Below, one piece after another: positions 9,470 through 19,121 of a DNA stretch of 31,589 nucleotides; position 1 is the first letter of the stretch, and each line of letters starts with the position of its first letter. Below the pieces are notes generated by a model. That model had not been told where the DNA came from and did no database searches. It saw nothing but the letters and a program-made list of their open reading frames with translations. The position numbers and the translations under genes are program-made. The stretch covers positions 1 through 31,589 of the forward strand of contig CAUUCY010000016.1 in assembly GCA_963543835.1 (NCBI GenBank). The letters run 5' to 3'. Source of the DNA: Cryptobacteroides sp963543835. Its GTDB lineage: Bacteria; Bacteroidota; Bacteroidia; Bacteroidales; UBA932.

Positions 9470-11008
9470 ATGAATATCAAATCATTGGCAATAGTTGTAT
9501 TTTTGGCGGTATCCTGTACGAATTGGCTTGACGTGACTCCCGACAACGCCATTTCCGGAAAAGATTTGTTCTCAACCGGATTCGGATTCAGAAATGCGCT
9601 CAACGGTATATACCTTAATATGGCTTCCGACGAACTTTTCGGAAAAGAACTGAGTTGGGGCTTTATGAGTGCTATTTCGCAACAGTATCGTCAGGATGAT
9701 GAAATAGAAAATCCAATCTATCCTGATGCTGGAAAACTGCTATACAACACAATACGGGCTGAACCGATTGTGAGCGCAATCTGGGAGAAAAGCTACAAGG
9801 TGATAGCCAATGTCAACAAGCTGCTTGAAGAAATAGAGCATGTTCCTGCTGAAAAGTTCGAATATGGAGAAGATGAAAAGCAGCTGATTGTTGCGGAGTC
9901 CCTGGCGATAAGAGCATTGATGCACTTCGAACTTTTCCGTCTTTTTGCCCCGGCTCCCGAATCCTCTCCCACCGGAGCATATCTGCCGTACAGAGACAGT
10001 TATAGGGATAATATTAGCGTAAAACTCTCCGTGGATGAATTTCTGCATAGAATAATGTCCGATCTTGATAAAGCGGAGATTTTTCTTCGTCGTTTCGACA
10101 CAATTACGCATCCCTCCGCCATGTATTCTTCGGGAATGTATGATGTCTCTCCCGTATGGAGCGCCAAATATCGCTTCTCTTCAAGCCTTTATGTGGACAG
10201 TATGGGCATTTTTTTCTGGTTCAGAGGTATGCGCCTGAATTATCTTGCCATTAAAGGTCTGCAAGCCATGGTATATCTTTATGCAGGACCGGTTTACTAC
10301 AATCTGGCAGAAAGTTCCGCCAAAGAATTATACGATACATATTACAAAGAGAAACATTGGATAGGTTTTACCGCGGAAAAGGATATTGTCGGCAAGCCGG
10401 ATTCAAGATACACGAAGATGTATCACGATGTCCTTTTCGGGCTGTATCGCAGACAGCTTGTGGAGAATTATTCTTCCGAAGTGTGGAGGGCATCTTCCAA
10501 CACGACAAGACTCCCTTTGGCAAATATAGAAAACCTGTTCGCTTCCGACAATACGGGGGTCTTTTCGGACTATCGTTTGACCTATCTTATAGGCAAAACG
10601 AATGAAACCGACTTCAAATATTTCACCCTCAAATACAAAGAGTCCACAGACAAGGATATAACTGAAATAGAGGGGCCTCTCGTCCCGATAATCAGATTTA
10701 GTGAAATCTGCCAAATACTTGCCGAACTGTCTGCGCGAAACGGAGATGTATCAAAGGGGATTGAATATTTGGAGGAGCTGCGGAAAGCAAGAGGGGCAAG
10801 GCGGAGTCTGAGCCTTTCCGTAAAAACACGAGAGCAGCTGATGGAAGAAATAGTACTTGACATAAGGAAAGAGAGTATAGGTGAGGGGAGGACATTCTTT
10901 ACCTACAAGAGGCTTATGTTTGATAGAATACCCGGTTCAGATGAGAATGGCGATATTGAAGCAGGAGGCAAATACATTCTGCCGATTCCTGTTAGTGAAA
11001 CAATGTAA
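9470..11008 (+). CDS. SusD/RagB-family lipoprotein (SusD2)
   Basis: A 512-residue SusD-like lipoprotein starting 12 bases after SusC2. The signal peptide is short and ends L-A-V-S-C (Cys16), followed by 'TNWLDVTPDNAISGKDLF', the typical SusD N-terminus. 'AIWEKSYKVIANVNKLLEEIE' and 'IVAESLAIRALMHFELFRLF' are the conserved helical segments. 'LAELSARNGDVSKGIEYLEELR' is the C-terminal TPR-like part. It should form the lid of the SusC2 channel. Given the neighbouring protease and the BT2264-like context, the expected ligand is an oligopeptide rather than a glycan; this is inferred from gene order, not from binding residues. Confidence 0.9.
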   Translation: MNIKSLAIVVFLAVSCTNWLDVTPDNAISGKDLFSTGFGFRNALNGIYLNMASDELFGKELSWGFMSAISQQYRQDDEIENPIYPDAGKLLYNTIRAEPIVSAIWEKSYKVIANVNKLLEEIEHVPAEKFEYGEDEKQLIVAESLAIRALMHFELFRLFAPAPESSPTGAYLPYRDSYRDNISVKLSVDEFLHRIMSDLDKAEIFLRRFDTITHPSAMYSSGMYDVSPVWSAKYRFSSSLYVDSMGIFFWFRGMRLNYLAIKGLQAMVYLYAGPVYYNLAESSAKELYDTYYKEKHWIGFTAEKDIVGKPDSRYTKMYHDVLFGLYRRQLVENYSSEVWRASSNTTRLPLANIENLFASDNTGVFSDYRLTYLIGKTNETDFKYFTLKYKESTDKDITEIEGPLVPIIRFSEICQILAELSARNGDVSKGIEYLEELRKARGARRSLSLSVKTREQLMEEIVLDIRKESIGEGRTFFTYKRLMFDRIPGSDENGDIEAGGKYILPIPVSETM

Positions 11009-11017
11009 TGAGTGATT

Positions 11018-11740
11018 ATGACTAAATTACGCTTTATATATCTTTTGGCCTCTATAATATTCACGGCAGTTTCCTGCCGGGAGGAAAAATTAAAAACATA
11101 TAACGGAGAGAATTACATTCATTTCTCATATATGAAAGACAGGACTCCTCAAAAAGTGGAGTTCAACTTTGCCTCGGATGCCCCTCTGTCTTTGGAAGGG
11201 GAAGTCGGTGTGGAGATGTCGCTTTGGGGGTTTCTTCTCGAAAAGGATGCTCCAGTCACGGTTTCGACTGTGGAATCTGCCACAAATGCCGTAAGGGGCT
11301 TGGATTACGATTTGCCGAACAATGCTGTATTTCGCGCAGGAGTTCCGAAAGATATTTACAAAATTCCGGTCAAAAGAAATAAAGAACTGCTGAAAACGGA
11401 TTTGAAGATAACGCTGCATCTTGATAAAGTCGGGAATTGCAGCTGCGCACCCGAAGAGTATCTTGTCGCAAAAATACATGTAACGGACAAGGTTTCCGAG
11501 CCTAAGTGGTGGAAACAGAGCATTGCCTCGAAGCTTGGTCCTTATTCCGACATAAAGTATAGGCTTTTTATAATTTTCATGGGCGGGAAGATTCTGAAAA
11601 ATCTCGATGAATACAGCGGGATTCAGTTTGCGAAGCTGATTTCGGACTTCAAGGCATGGTGGAAAGAAGAATGGGTTAAGGGGAATTACCGGTATTACTG
11701 TGAAGATGGGAAAACGGCTTTATACGAAACAATAGGATAG
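11018..11740 (+). CDS. DUF4843 family lipoprotein
   Basis: A 240-residue lipoprotein with signal peptide ending A-V-S-C (Cys20). I chose the ATG at 11018, 9 bases after the SusD2 stop; a GTG two codons earlier is less likely. 'TYNGENYIHFSY' near the mature N-terminus, 'GLDYDLPNNAVFRAGVPKDIYKIPV' in the middle and 'PKWWKQSIASKLGPYSDIKYRLFI' toward the end match the DUF4843 pattern. Members normally sit next to SusCD pairs and a PKD-like lipoprotein, as here, and are thought to be accessory surface subunits of the transporter. A CSC pair and a third Cys in the mature protein are slightly unusual. The molecular role is unknown. Confidence 0.82.
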   Translation: MTKLRFIYLLASIIFTAVSCREEKLKTYNGENYIHFSYMKDRTPQKVEFNFASDAPLSLEGEVGVEMSLWGFLLEKDAPVTVSTVESATNAVRGLDYDLPNNAVFRAGVPKDIYKIPVKRNKELLKTDLKITLHLDKVGNCSCAPEEYLVAKIHVTDKVSEPKWWKQSIASKLGPYSDIKYRLFIIFMGGKILKNLDEYSGIQFAKLISDFKAWWKEEWVKGNYRYYCEDGKTALYETIG

Positions 11741-11746
11741 ACGCTT

Positions 11747-13390
11747 ATGAAACTCTTTAATATACTTGCCCTTGCGGGGCTCTCTTCCTCGCTCCTGACT
11801 TCCTGCTACAAAGATTTGGGAACTTATGCCTATACCAAGTCTGTACAAGTGGAGTTCGGCAATGCCGCGACCACAAGCTATTCTTTTATTGCAGGAGAAG
11901 ATTTTGAGATTGACGCTCCCATAAAACTGTCCGAAGAAATTGAAGATGTCGATAAAGAATTCATAATAGAATGGTACATGGACAGAAAACTCATAAACAC
12001 GGGATATCATCTTAAATACAATATCGAAAACGGAGGGGCTTACGAACTTATTATAAAGGTAAGTAATCGCAGGACAGGGGAGGTCTTTATTATGGACCGT
12101 CCGCTTACCATAAATATAAAAAACTCTTTCGAATGGGGCTGGATGATACTTTCGGATATGGGAGACGGAAAATCCTCTTTGTCATTCATAACTCCCGAAT
12201 TTAAGTGCTTCCATAACATAAGCCGCAGCATAGAGGGGGGATTGGGGACAGGTCCCAAAGGAATATCTTACTATTATGTGTTGGGCTCTATACCCGGCTC
12301 ATACGTTTCGGGTCTTCCTAAAATAATTATAAACCAGGCGAGCGGCTCTATAACTTTGGACGGTAATTCGTTGAAGAAAGATATGGCTTTGTCCGATGAG
12401 TTCGAAAACGGAGAGGAGCCCGAGAAGCTTGAAATCGCTGCATTCGCTTTCAAAATAAAATATTACGCCATCTTTTCCAAAGAGGGGAAAGTGTATATTC
12501 GAGGCGTAGGATACGACAATCACAGCATCCCCTACTATGGCAGGTATACTTCTTCGCCCTACGAATTTGACGGAGGGGCAAAGATAAGCTGCGTATCGAC
12601 ATTTCATAACAATACTTTTCATTGCTTCGACGAAAAGAACTGTCTTCTATATGACAGTATGCATGGAAGATTCCTCTGCATAACGGATTCGGGATACGGC
12701 AAGCCATATTTCCCAAGTATAGTATATCTGAGAACTTACGACCAAAACCTCACAATTCCATCCGGAGTCCTTCGAGTGGACAATATGGGAGTGAATACGA
12801 AATGTCTTGGAATAGGAGCTTTCGAGAACGTCGATGTGGAAGGGGAGTACCATGCTCTGGTGATGTGGTCCAACTACATATCGTTGATAGATGTAAATGG
12901 GACCGGAGATTATCAGATATTCGAGTTTTCGGTAAGGAATATGTCGAAAAAAACACATTTGATAACATCCACGCAGCAATACCCGTTCAGCGGGGCTTCC
13001 ATTATGAGAGATGAGAGCATTGTCTGCATGTCTTCCAATTTCAGCAAAAATCCGTATTTCTATTTTACCGATGGGGATAAAAACCTGTATGCATATAATA
13101 TGAAATCGCATACCCATGCCCTTGTGTATGAAGCAAAAGGGCGAATTGTCAAGATTAACGGAAGCCCCGTCGTGAGCGAATTTTCCGAATACGGAGGTCA
13201 TAGCACGTCTGCCAATTTCAGACTGGCTCTCGCGCAGGAAGGCGGAGGCATATCGATAATAGATGTCAGCCCCATCGTTATGGAAAGCATCTTCAGCGGG
13301 ATTCTAAGAAAAGCGGAACTCCGTTATTTCGACGGATTCGGGGATGTGAAAGGCATTGTATGGTGCACGAACTATCAAGGAGAGTATTGA
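11747..13390 (+). CDS. PKD-like family surface lipoprotein
   Basis: A 547-residue lipoprotein beginning 6 bases after the DUF4843 stop. The signal peptide ends L-L-T-S-C (Cys20), followed by 'YKDLGTYAY', the hallmark start of the PKD-like family found in BT2261-type cassettes. Residues about 30-125 form one or two PKD/Ig-like sandwiches ('EFIIEWYMDRKLINTG', 'YELIIKVSNRRTGEVF'). The remainder, from 'GWMILSDMGDGKSSLSFI' on, has repeated strand-turn units suggestive of a beta-propeller. It is probably a surface-exposed accessory subunit of the SusCD2 transporter that helps capture substrate. The assignment rests on the N-terminal signature and on the gene order; the exact ligand is unknown. Confidence 0.82.
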   Translation: MKLFNILALAGLSSSLLTSCYKDLGTYAYTKSVQVEFGNAATTSYSFIAGEDFEIDAPIKLSEEIEDVDKEFIIEWYMDRKLINTGYHLKYNIENGGAYELIIKVSNRRTGEVFIMDRPLTINIKNSFEWGWMILSDMGDGKSSLSFITPEFKCFHNISRSIEGGLGTGPKGISYYYVLGSIPGSYVSGLPKIIINQASGSITLDGNSLKKDMALSDEFENGEEPEKLEIAAFAFKIKYYAIFSKEGKVYIRGVGYDNHSIPYYGRYTSSPYEFDGGAKISCVSTFHNNTFHCFDEKNCLLYDSMHGRFLCITDSGYGKPYFPSIVYLRTYDQNLTIPSGVLRVDNMGVNTKCLGIGAFENVDVEGEYHALVMWSNYISLIDVNGTGDYQIFEFSVRNMSKKTHLITSTQQYPFSGASIMRDESIVCMSSNFSKNPYFYFTDGDKNLYAYNMKSHTHALVYEAKGRIVKINGSPVVSEFSEYGGHSTSANFRLALAQEGGGISIIDVSPIVMESIFSGILRKAELRYFDGFGDVKGIVWCTNYQGEY

Positions 13391-13412
13391 TCAACTTTAA
13401 ATATAAAATATT

Positions 13413-14354
13413 ATGAGAAGAAAATTAGTTTTAATCAGCGTTGCTGCCATTGCGGCTTTGTCATTTGTATCTTGCAGGAAAGACTGCCCATCGTCACTCC
13501 CACAGAGGCAAGTCCTAAGTTTTTCGAGTGTCTTTGATGTGTATTCGCACGGCTCCCAAGGCTGGATAAAAACGGATACAGTAGGTATTTTTTCCATATC
13601 AGGGCAACAGGCAAGTCAAAATAACCTGGCTTATCTTCCGACCGGCACAGCAACTTATGAAATAAAAGATCTTAAAGGCAAAAAATACATAATGTATAAT
13701 TCCCAGGTCACCGGAGAAATAGAATTGAAACCTTTGTTCAAGGACAAATCCATTGTATTCAACGAGGGTGAAAATATTATTTATGCATATACTCCTTTCA
13801 ATAAAGAATCTTCCGATTACAAGAAAATTTCCGTTCCTGATATTAGAGTTCAAAATCAGAATCCGCAAGAGTTCAAGCCGTTTAGTAAATATGGCTTATA
13901 CTACGCATCTGCAAAAGTGACAAAGTATTCTGATGCGCCGCTCTCGCTTGGGGCTTTCAAGCCATGCTTTTCCCAAATCACCCTCCCGGGTGTGTCATGT
14001 CCCGACGCTCTTGTGGGGAAAACCTGCACAAAGATTATTGTAAAGAGCGAAAGACCGATTGCATACGAAAAGGGAGCAACGATAGACCTGTCCACAATGA
14101 CAATTACCGGAAAACCTGTCAGACAAATTGAATATGTGCTGTCTGAACCTCTTGAAATCGTCTCAGGATATAAGGGTGCATCTATCGGCAGTACATCATA
14201 TATTATGGTTGCCGTACCATTTGACAAAGGATTGGAGACAGAATTTGAATTCGTTTTCACCATTGACGGCAAGGACTACAGCATGAAGGCAAAGGCACAT
14301 CAGAAAATGTCCAAGGAGAACAACTTGAATATGTATGGCAATTCGGGAATATAA
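13413..14354 (+). CDS. Fimbrillin-like lipoprotein
   Basis: A 313-residue lipoprotein with lipobox F-V-S-C (Cys21), 22 bases after the PKD-like gene. The mature part has the layout of Bacteroidales fimbrillin/Mfa-like proteins: an early 'KTDTVGIFSISG', a middle 'GENIIYAYTPF', 'APLSLGAFKPCFSQITL' in the place of the usual 'F.H..SQI.F' strand, and a late 'YIMVAVPFDKGLETEFEFVF' strand pair before a terminal 'NNLNMYG'. Such proteins are fimbrial subunits or minor tip adhesins, but many lone members are cell-surface binding proteins. Four extra Cys residues in the mature chain are unusual. It sits between the PKD-like and protease genes with short gaps, so it is probably co-transcribed and may act as a surface binding subunit. 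Fold assignment is by pattern only. Confidence 0.65.
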   Translation: MRRKLVLISVAAIAALSFVSCRKDCPSSLPQRQVLSFSSVFDVYSHGSQGWIKTDTVGIFSISGQQASQNNLAYLPTGTATYEIKDLKGKKYIMYNSQVTGEIELKPLFKDKSIVFNEGENIIYAYTPFNKESSDYKKISVPDIRVQNQNPQEFKPFSKYGLYYASAKVTKYSDAPLSLGAFKPCFSQITLPGVSCPDALVGKTCTKIIVKSERPIAYEKGATIDLSTMTITGKPVRQIEYVLSEPLEIVSGYKGASIGSTSYIMVAVPFDKGLETEFEFVFTIDGKDYSMKAKAHQKMSKENNLNMYGNSGI

Positions 14355-14366
14355 TAATATCAAAAG

Positions 14367-16904
14367 ATGAAAATAATTATTTCCTTTATTCTGACGTTTT
14401 TATCTATATGTCCTGTCTACGCCTATTCTTTGGCGTATTATTCGGGCATTATGTGTGAGGTCAAGACAGAGAAAGGGGAGAAAGACAGCACCGATAAGAA
14501 AAAGGAGCTTGTCAAGCCGTTTGAAGAAGTGATTACGGCGAAGGCTAAAACTTTCAAAGGATTTTTCACAATTCATCTGCTTGATGATAGATATTATATG
14601 GAAATCCCGGATTCTCTGCTCGGGCGTGACATAATGGTGGTCAATCGTATTGTCAAAGCGCCCGCCGACAAGCAGAAAAGAGCTGTCGGGTATCCGGGAG
14701 ATCACATAAGTGACGAGGTTCTCAGATTCCAGAAGGGGAAAGGCAATAAGATATTTGTCCGTCAGGTTTCCTATTATGAGCACTCTTCGGACACTCTCGG
14801 CTTGTATAGGGCGGTGCTCAATTCCAATGTTCAGCCGATAGTCGCGAGTTTCGCTTTGAAGGCGATAAGAAAAGAGGAGGATAGGTATAATTATCTTATC
14901 GACCTCACGGACTTTATCAATAAAGACAACGAGCTTTTCTCCTTTGACAAAGATTCCAAAGATGCGGCAGGTATAGGTACGATGGTGAGCGAAGCGAGTT
15001 ATATCGATACCTTGAAAGCCTACCCGCTGAATATCGAAATCAAGACGACCAAGACTTTCAATAGAAAAAAATCTACCTCTCCTCTATCGGGAATATTGGC
15101 AATGCTTTTCGGAGGCAGCGCTCACACTCCTCTTACTTATGAACTCAACAGTTCTTTGATACTTCTGCCTTCCAAGCCCATGAAAGCGCGTTATTTCGAT
15201 CCGAGAGTCGGTTACTTCGCGGTATCCCACACCGATTTCGATGCAAATCCTCACGGAGTGCAACGTCAGGCTTTTATAACCAGATGGAGAATGGAGCCTA
15301 AACCGGAAGACCGGGAAAAATATCTTGGGGGAGAACTTGTGGAGCCTCAAAAGCCGATAATCATCTATATCGATCCTGCGACTCCCAAGAAATGGGTTCC
15401 CTATCTTATTCAAGGTGTGAACGACTGGCAGAGAGCTTTTGAAAAGGCGGGATTCAAGAATGCCATAATTGCAAAAGAAGTTTCTGCGGATGATACGGAG
15501 TGGAGTCTTGAAGATGCAAGGCATTCTGCGATTGTGTATAAGCCATCGGACATTCCCAATGCAAGCGGTCCGCATATACATGACCCGAGAAGCGGAGAGA
15601 TACTGGAAACTCATATCAACTGGTATCACAATGTGATGCAACTTCTTCACAATTGGTATGTGGTCCAGGCAGGGGCAATCGATACAGGGGCAAGAAAACC
15701 GCGATTTGATGACGAACTGATGGGGCAGCTGATACGCTTCGTCTCCTCTCACGAGGTCGGACACACCCTCGGTCTGCGTCACAATTTCGGTTCTTCGCAT
15801 ACGGTTCCTGTCGAGAAACTCAGGGATAAAGCCTGGGTTGAGGCGAACGGGCATACCCCTTCCATTATGGATTATGCCAGATTCAATTATGTGGCTCAGC
15901 CGGAAGACAGCATTTCACGCCTGGGGATATTCCCCCGTATAGGGATGTATGATACCTGGGCAATAGAATGGGGTTATCGTTGGCTTCCTGAATACAACTC
16001 TCCCGATGAGGAAAGACCATATATGAACAAGTGGGTGATAGAAAAACTCAACAGCGATATTCGCTATACTTTCGGAACTGAACTTGACAGGGATGATCCG
16101 CGAAATCAGAGTGAAGATTTGGGAGATGATGCGGTGAAAGCAGGCAGTTATGGCATAAGGAATCTTAAAAGAATTGTCCCTGAAATAATTGCATGGACAA
16201 GCGAGGCAAATAAAAACCACAATAATGCGGTATTGCTGTACCAAAGCGTAACAGACCAATTTGCGCTTTACATGAAACATGCAGCTACCAATATTGCGGG
16301 GATTTACCACAATTCCATAACGGCGGAGCAACTCGATGTGAAAGTGGAAGAGTATGTGCCCAGACACATCCAGAAGGAGTCCATGTCTTTTCTCAACAGA
16401 GAACTGTTCTCTTTCCCGGGGTGGCTCGAAGACAGGAATCTCGAAGATAGGACGGGAATAAAAACATTCAATAGTATTGTTGCGGTGCAAGCTTCGATAC
16501 TGCGAAGATTGCTTAATACCAGAACTCTTGACAAGATGATGGCAAATGAAGCATCCAATGGCAAAGAAGCATATACTGTGGAAGAATTTTTCTCGGACCT
16601 TGACGGGGAGATATGGAAAAGCCTGAGAGGCGCCAAAAATCCTCAAACTTCGGAAAGGTTGCTCCAGAAAGTATATTTGAACTCTCTTGCTGCCATGCTG
16701 GAAAAACCGCTTGATGCAAGCAATAGGAACAACTTTTCGCTCTCAAGAAACTCCGAAGCTTCGACGCTGGCATTAGCCCGATTGACACGCTTGAGAAAGC
16801 TGTTATACAAGGCTGCAAAGCATTCCTCAGGTGTTGTAAAAGCCCACTATGAGAATTTGATATTGATGATAGACAACTCAATACCTTCAAAAATGCGCAA
16901 ATAG
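14367..16904 (+). CDS. Zinc-dependent metalloprotease (DUF5118/DUF5117/DUF4953 type)
   Basis: An 845-residue secreted protein with a type I signal peptide (cleavage near 'CPVYA') and no lipobox. 'GFFTIHLLDDRYYMEIPDSLLG' (about 61-82) is the DUF5118-like start, followed by the DUF5117 region to about residue 300. The catalytic part has H462-E463-V-G-H466-T-L-G-L-R-H472-N, the metzincin zinc site. A Met-turn candidate follows at Met501 in 'SIMDYARFNY'. All three zinc-ligand His and the catalytic Glu are present, so it should be active. 'ILETHINWYHNV' upstream is also typical of this family. It ends the plus-strand operon 12 bases after the fimbrillin-like gene. It probably cuts proteins or peptides in the periplasm or at the surface to feed the SusCD2 importer. 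Confidence 0.9.
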   Translation: MKIIISFILTFLSICPVYAYSLAYYSGIMCEVKTEKGEKDSTDKKKELVKPFEEVITAKAKTFKGFFTIHLLDDRYYMEIPDSLLGRDIMVVNRIVKAPADKQKRAVGYPGDHISDEVLRFQKGKGNKIFVRQVSYYEHSSDTLGLYRAVLNSNVQPIVASFALKAIRKEEDRYNYLIDLTDFINKDNELFSFDKDSKDAAGIGTMVSEASYIDTLKAYPLNIEIKTTKTFNRKKSTSPLSGILAMLFGGSAHTPLTYELNSSLILLPSKPMKARYFDPRVGYFAVSHTDFDANPHGVQRQAFITRWRMEPKPEDREKYLGGELVEPQKPIIIYIDPATPKKWVPYLIQGVNDWQRAFEKAGFKNAIIAKEVSADDTEWSLEDARHSAIVYKPSDIPNASGPHIHDPRSGEILETHINWYHNVMQLLHNWYVVQAGAIDTGARKPRFDDELMGQLIRFVSSHEVGHTLGLRHNFGSSHTVPVEKLRDKAWVEANGHTPSIMDYARFNYVAQPEDSISRLGIFPRIGMYDTWAIEWGYRWLPEYNSPDEERPYMNKWVIEKLNSDIRYTFGTELDRDDPRNQSEDLGDDAVKAGSYGIRNLKRIVPEIIAWTSEANKNHNNAVLLYQSVTDQFALYMKHAATNIAGIYHNSITAEQLDVKVEEYVPRHIQKESMSFLNRELFSFPGWLEDRNLEDRTGIKTFNSIVAVQASILRRLLNTRTLDKMMANEASNGKEAYTVEEFFSDLDGEIWKSLRGAKNPQTSERLLQKVYLNSLAAMLEKPLDASNRNNFSLSRNSEASTLALARLTRLRKLLYKAAKHSSGVVKAHYENLILMIDNSIPSKMRK

Positions 16905-16913
16905 TTGCTTTAA

Positions 16914-19121
16914 CTACTTCATGCGGCGGGGTTTCCTGCTCATTATGAATTTCAGAGTGCCTCCATTCCTGATATCTTCGTATGAAATCTCGGGTTTGTC
17001 GAGGCGCTTTCCATTGAATGAAACTGACTTCACGTATACGGCTTCTTTGCTCCAGCCCTCTGTGACAATTTCAAGGCTTGCTCCCGAAGAAAGCTTTACT
17101 TTCATGCCCGGCACGCAAGGTGAAGCGAGGGAATAAACTCCGCTTCCGGGACACAGCGGATAGAAGCCCATACAGTTGAAAAGATACCACGCCGACATTT
17201 GCCCGCAATCGTCATTCCCGCTCAGGGAATTAGGCTTGTTGCCGTAGAAATTATCCGCGACATACCTTACCCACTTCTGACATTTCCATGGCTCGCCCAA
17301 TATATTATATAGGTATAGAATATGGTGGCAAGGTTCGTTCCCGTGCCAATACCCTCCTATACGCCCCCAAATGTCGTGGGCTCCGGGTATATCCTCCGGC
17401 AGTTCGAGAGTGAAAAGTTCGTCAAGTCGGGAAAGCAGCAACTTCCTGCCGGCGGCATCGATATATCCCTGGAAATCGTGGGGGACAGTCCAGGTATACT
17501 GCATTGTGAAACCCTCCGTAATGTCGCCCCAACCATGCACGGAATTAGGTCCCTGATAGGCTATGGGCGAGAAGGGCGTGCGCCAATTCCCTTGTGAATC
17601 CCTGCCGCGCATATATTTTGTCTGCGGGTCTATCAGATTTTTGTAATTCTTCGAGCGTTCGAGGAAAAACTTATAGTCTTCTTCGTGTCCGAGGAGTTTT
17701 GCCGCCTGGGCTATGCACCAGTCGTCATAGGCATATTCAAGAGTTTTGGAAACAGACTCCTTTTCCTTGTCGAAAGGGACATAGCCGAGCTCGGTATATT
17801 CTTTTATGCAGTCGTAATGGGGATTGGTCGCAGTGGTTTTCATAGCTTGAAAAGCTCTCTGGTAGTCGAAGCCTGTGACTCCCTTCAGCATCATGTCCGT
17901 CAAGACCGAGCACGCGTGATAGCCTATCATGCACCATGTTTCCCCTGCATAGAAGGACCATATAGGGAGCATATGCTCCGCGCTCTTGTCAAAATGCGCA
18001 AGCATTGAATTGGCTATATCCGCCTGAAGAGGCTGATTGACAAGATTGAGCAGAGGATGAAAAGCGCGGTAAGTGTCCCACAGAGAGAAGGTTGTCATGT
18101 TGGTGAAACCCTCCGCCTTTGCAATATTCTTGTCGTGTCCGCGATACTGTCCGTCCGCATCCTGAAAGACGAAAGGATGCAGGGCGGTATGATATACGCT
18201 TGTGTAGAAAGTCTCCCTTGTGTCGGCATCGCACTCCGGCGATAGTTCGTATTTGCCCAACTCCTGCTCCCATTTTGCCTCCGCCTCGGCACGCACCGTG
18301 TCAAAATCCTTGGAATCTATTTCTTTCAGGTTGAGAAGCGCTCCGTCCGTACTTACTCCGGAAACTGCGACTTTGAAACATACCTGCTTGTCCTCATCGG
18401 CGGGGAATCGTATTTCCGCATGTATATTGGCTCCCCATGCCTCAAGGGAACTTCTGAAACGCTTGGTGTTATATTCCACTATCTTTCCGTCCTGATATAT
18501 TGCAAAATCCTTGACCGGCTCCGAGAAGCGCGCCGCGAAATATATATAACGTTCAGGATTCCATCCGCTGACTATTTTACTCCCCACGATTGTGTGCTCG
18601 TCAAGCAGACGTATGCTTGACCAAGGACATTTCCAGCGCAGGGTATGGTTGAGATTTATGGAAATATAGGCTGAGTCCGTACGAGGGAAAGTGAAACGCA
18701 GCATTCCGCTGCGAAGAGCGGCGCAAAGTTCCGCCTTTATCCCGGAATCCTGCAGGAGAACCTCATAGTAGCCCGGCTTCGCACTTTCATTTTCATGAGA
18801 AAAGCGTGAAGGCTTCACCTTCGAGCCCAGCCCCGGAGTGAACAGAAAATCTCCGAGATCAGGTATTCCCGTTCCGCTCAGATGCGTCAGGCTGAAGCCG
18901 AGAATTTCCGGCTTGCCGTATTTGTAGCCTGCAGCGGAATCATAATCGTAATCATCCGTGTCCGGACTTATCTGTATCCCTCCGAACGGGACTTGCGCCC
19001 CCGGGTAACAGTTCCCGAAACCGTCTGTGCCGACGAAAGGATTTACATAATCAATCAGTTTTACCTGCGCTCCCATTTTCAGGGGCAGCAGCAGGAGAAT
19101 TGTGCAAAATAACTTCTTCAT
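16914..19121 (-). CDS. GH92 alpha-mannosidase family protein A
   Basis: This 735-residue secreted enzyme has a type I signal peptide ending near 'KMGAQ'. The GH92 start signature is 'YVNPFVGTDGFGNCYPGAQ' with 'ISPDTD', then 'GFSLTHLSGTG'. Further family motifs are 'TTFSLWDTYRAFHPLL', 'YAYDDWCIAQAAKLLG', 'HGNEPCHHILYLYN' and 'GNDDCGQMSAWYLFNCMGFYP'. By alignment to the family, Glu536 (TEGFTMQYTW) is the expected general acid, and Asp637/Asp638 of GNDD hold the general-base position. GH92 enzymes are calcium-dependent inverting exo-alpha-mannosidases. The linkage (1,2, 1,3, 1,4 or 1,6) cannot be fixed from what I see. The reading frame starts inside the end of GH92 B, and its stop lies 9 bases from the stop of the convergent protease gene. 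Confidence 0.94.
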   Translation of the reverse strand: MKKLFCTILLLLPLKMGAQVKLIDYVNPFVGTDGFGNCYPGAQVPFGGIQISPDTDDYDYDSAAGYKYGKPEILGFSLTHLSGTGIPDLGDFLFTPGLGSKVKPSRFSHENESAKPGYYEVLLQDSGIKAELCAALRSGMLRFTFPRTDSAYISINLNHTLRWKCPWSSIRLLDEHTIVGSKIVSGWNPERYIYFAARFSEPVKDFAIYQDGKIVEYNTKRFRSSLEAWGANIHAEIRFPADEDKQVCFKVAVSGVSTDGALLNLKEIDSKDFDTVRAEAEAKWEQELGKYELSPECDADTRETFYTSVYHTALHPFVFQDADGQYRGHDKNIAKAEGFTNMTTFSLWDTYRAFHPLLNLVNQPLQADIANSMLAHFDKSAEHMLPIWSFYAGETWCMIGYHACSVLTDMMLKGVTGFDYQRAFQAMKTTATNPHYDCIKEYTELGYVPFDKEKESVSKTLEYAYDDWCIAQAAKLLGHEEDYKFFLERSKNYKNLIDPQTKYMRGRDSQGNWRTPFSPIAYQGPNSVHGWGDITEGFTMQYTWTVPHDFQGYIDAAGRKLLLSRLDELFTLELPEDIPGAHDIWGRIGGYWHGNEPCHHILYLYNILGEPWKCQKWVRYVADNFYGNKPNSLSGNDDCGQMSAWYLFNCMGFYPLCPGSGVYSLASPCVPGMKVKLSSGASLEIVTEGWSKEAVYVKSVSFNGKRLDKPEISYEDIRNGGTLKFIMSRKPRRMK

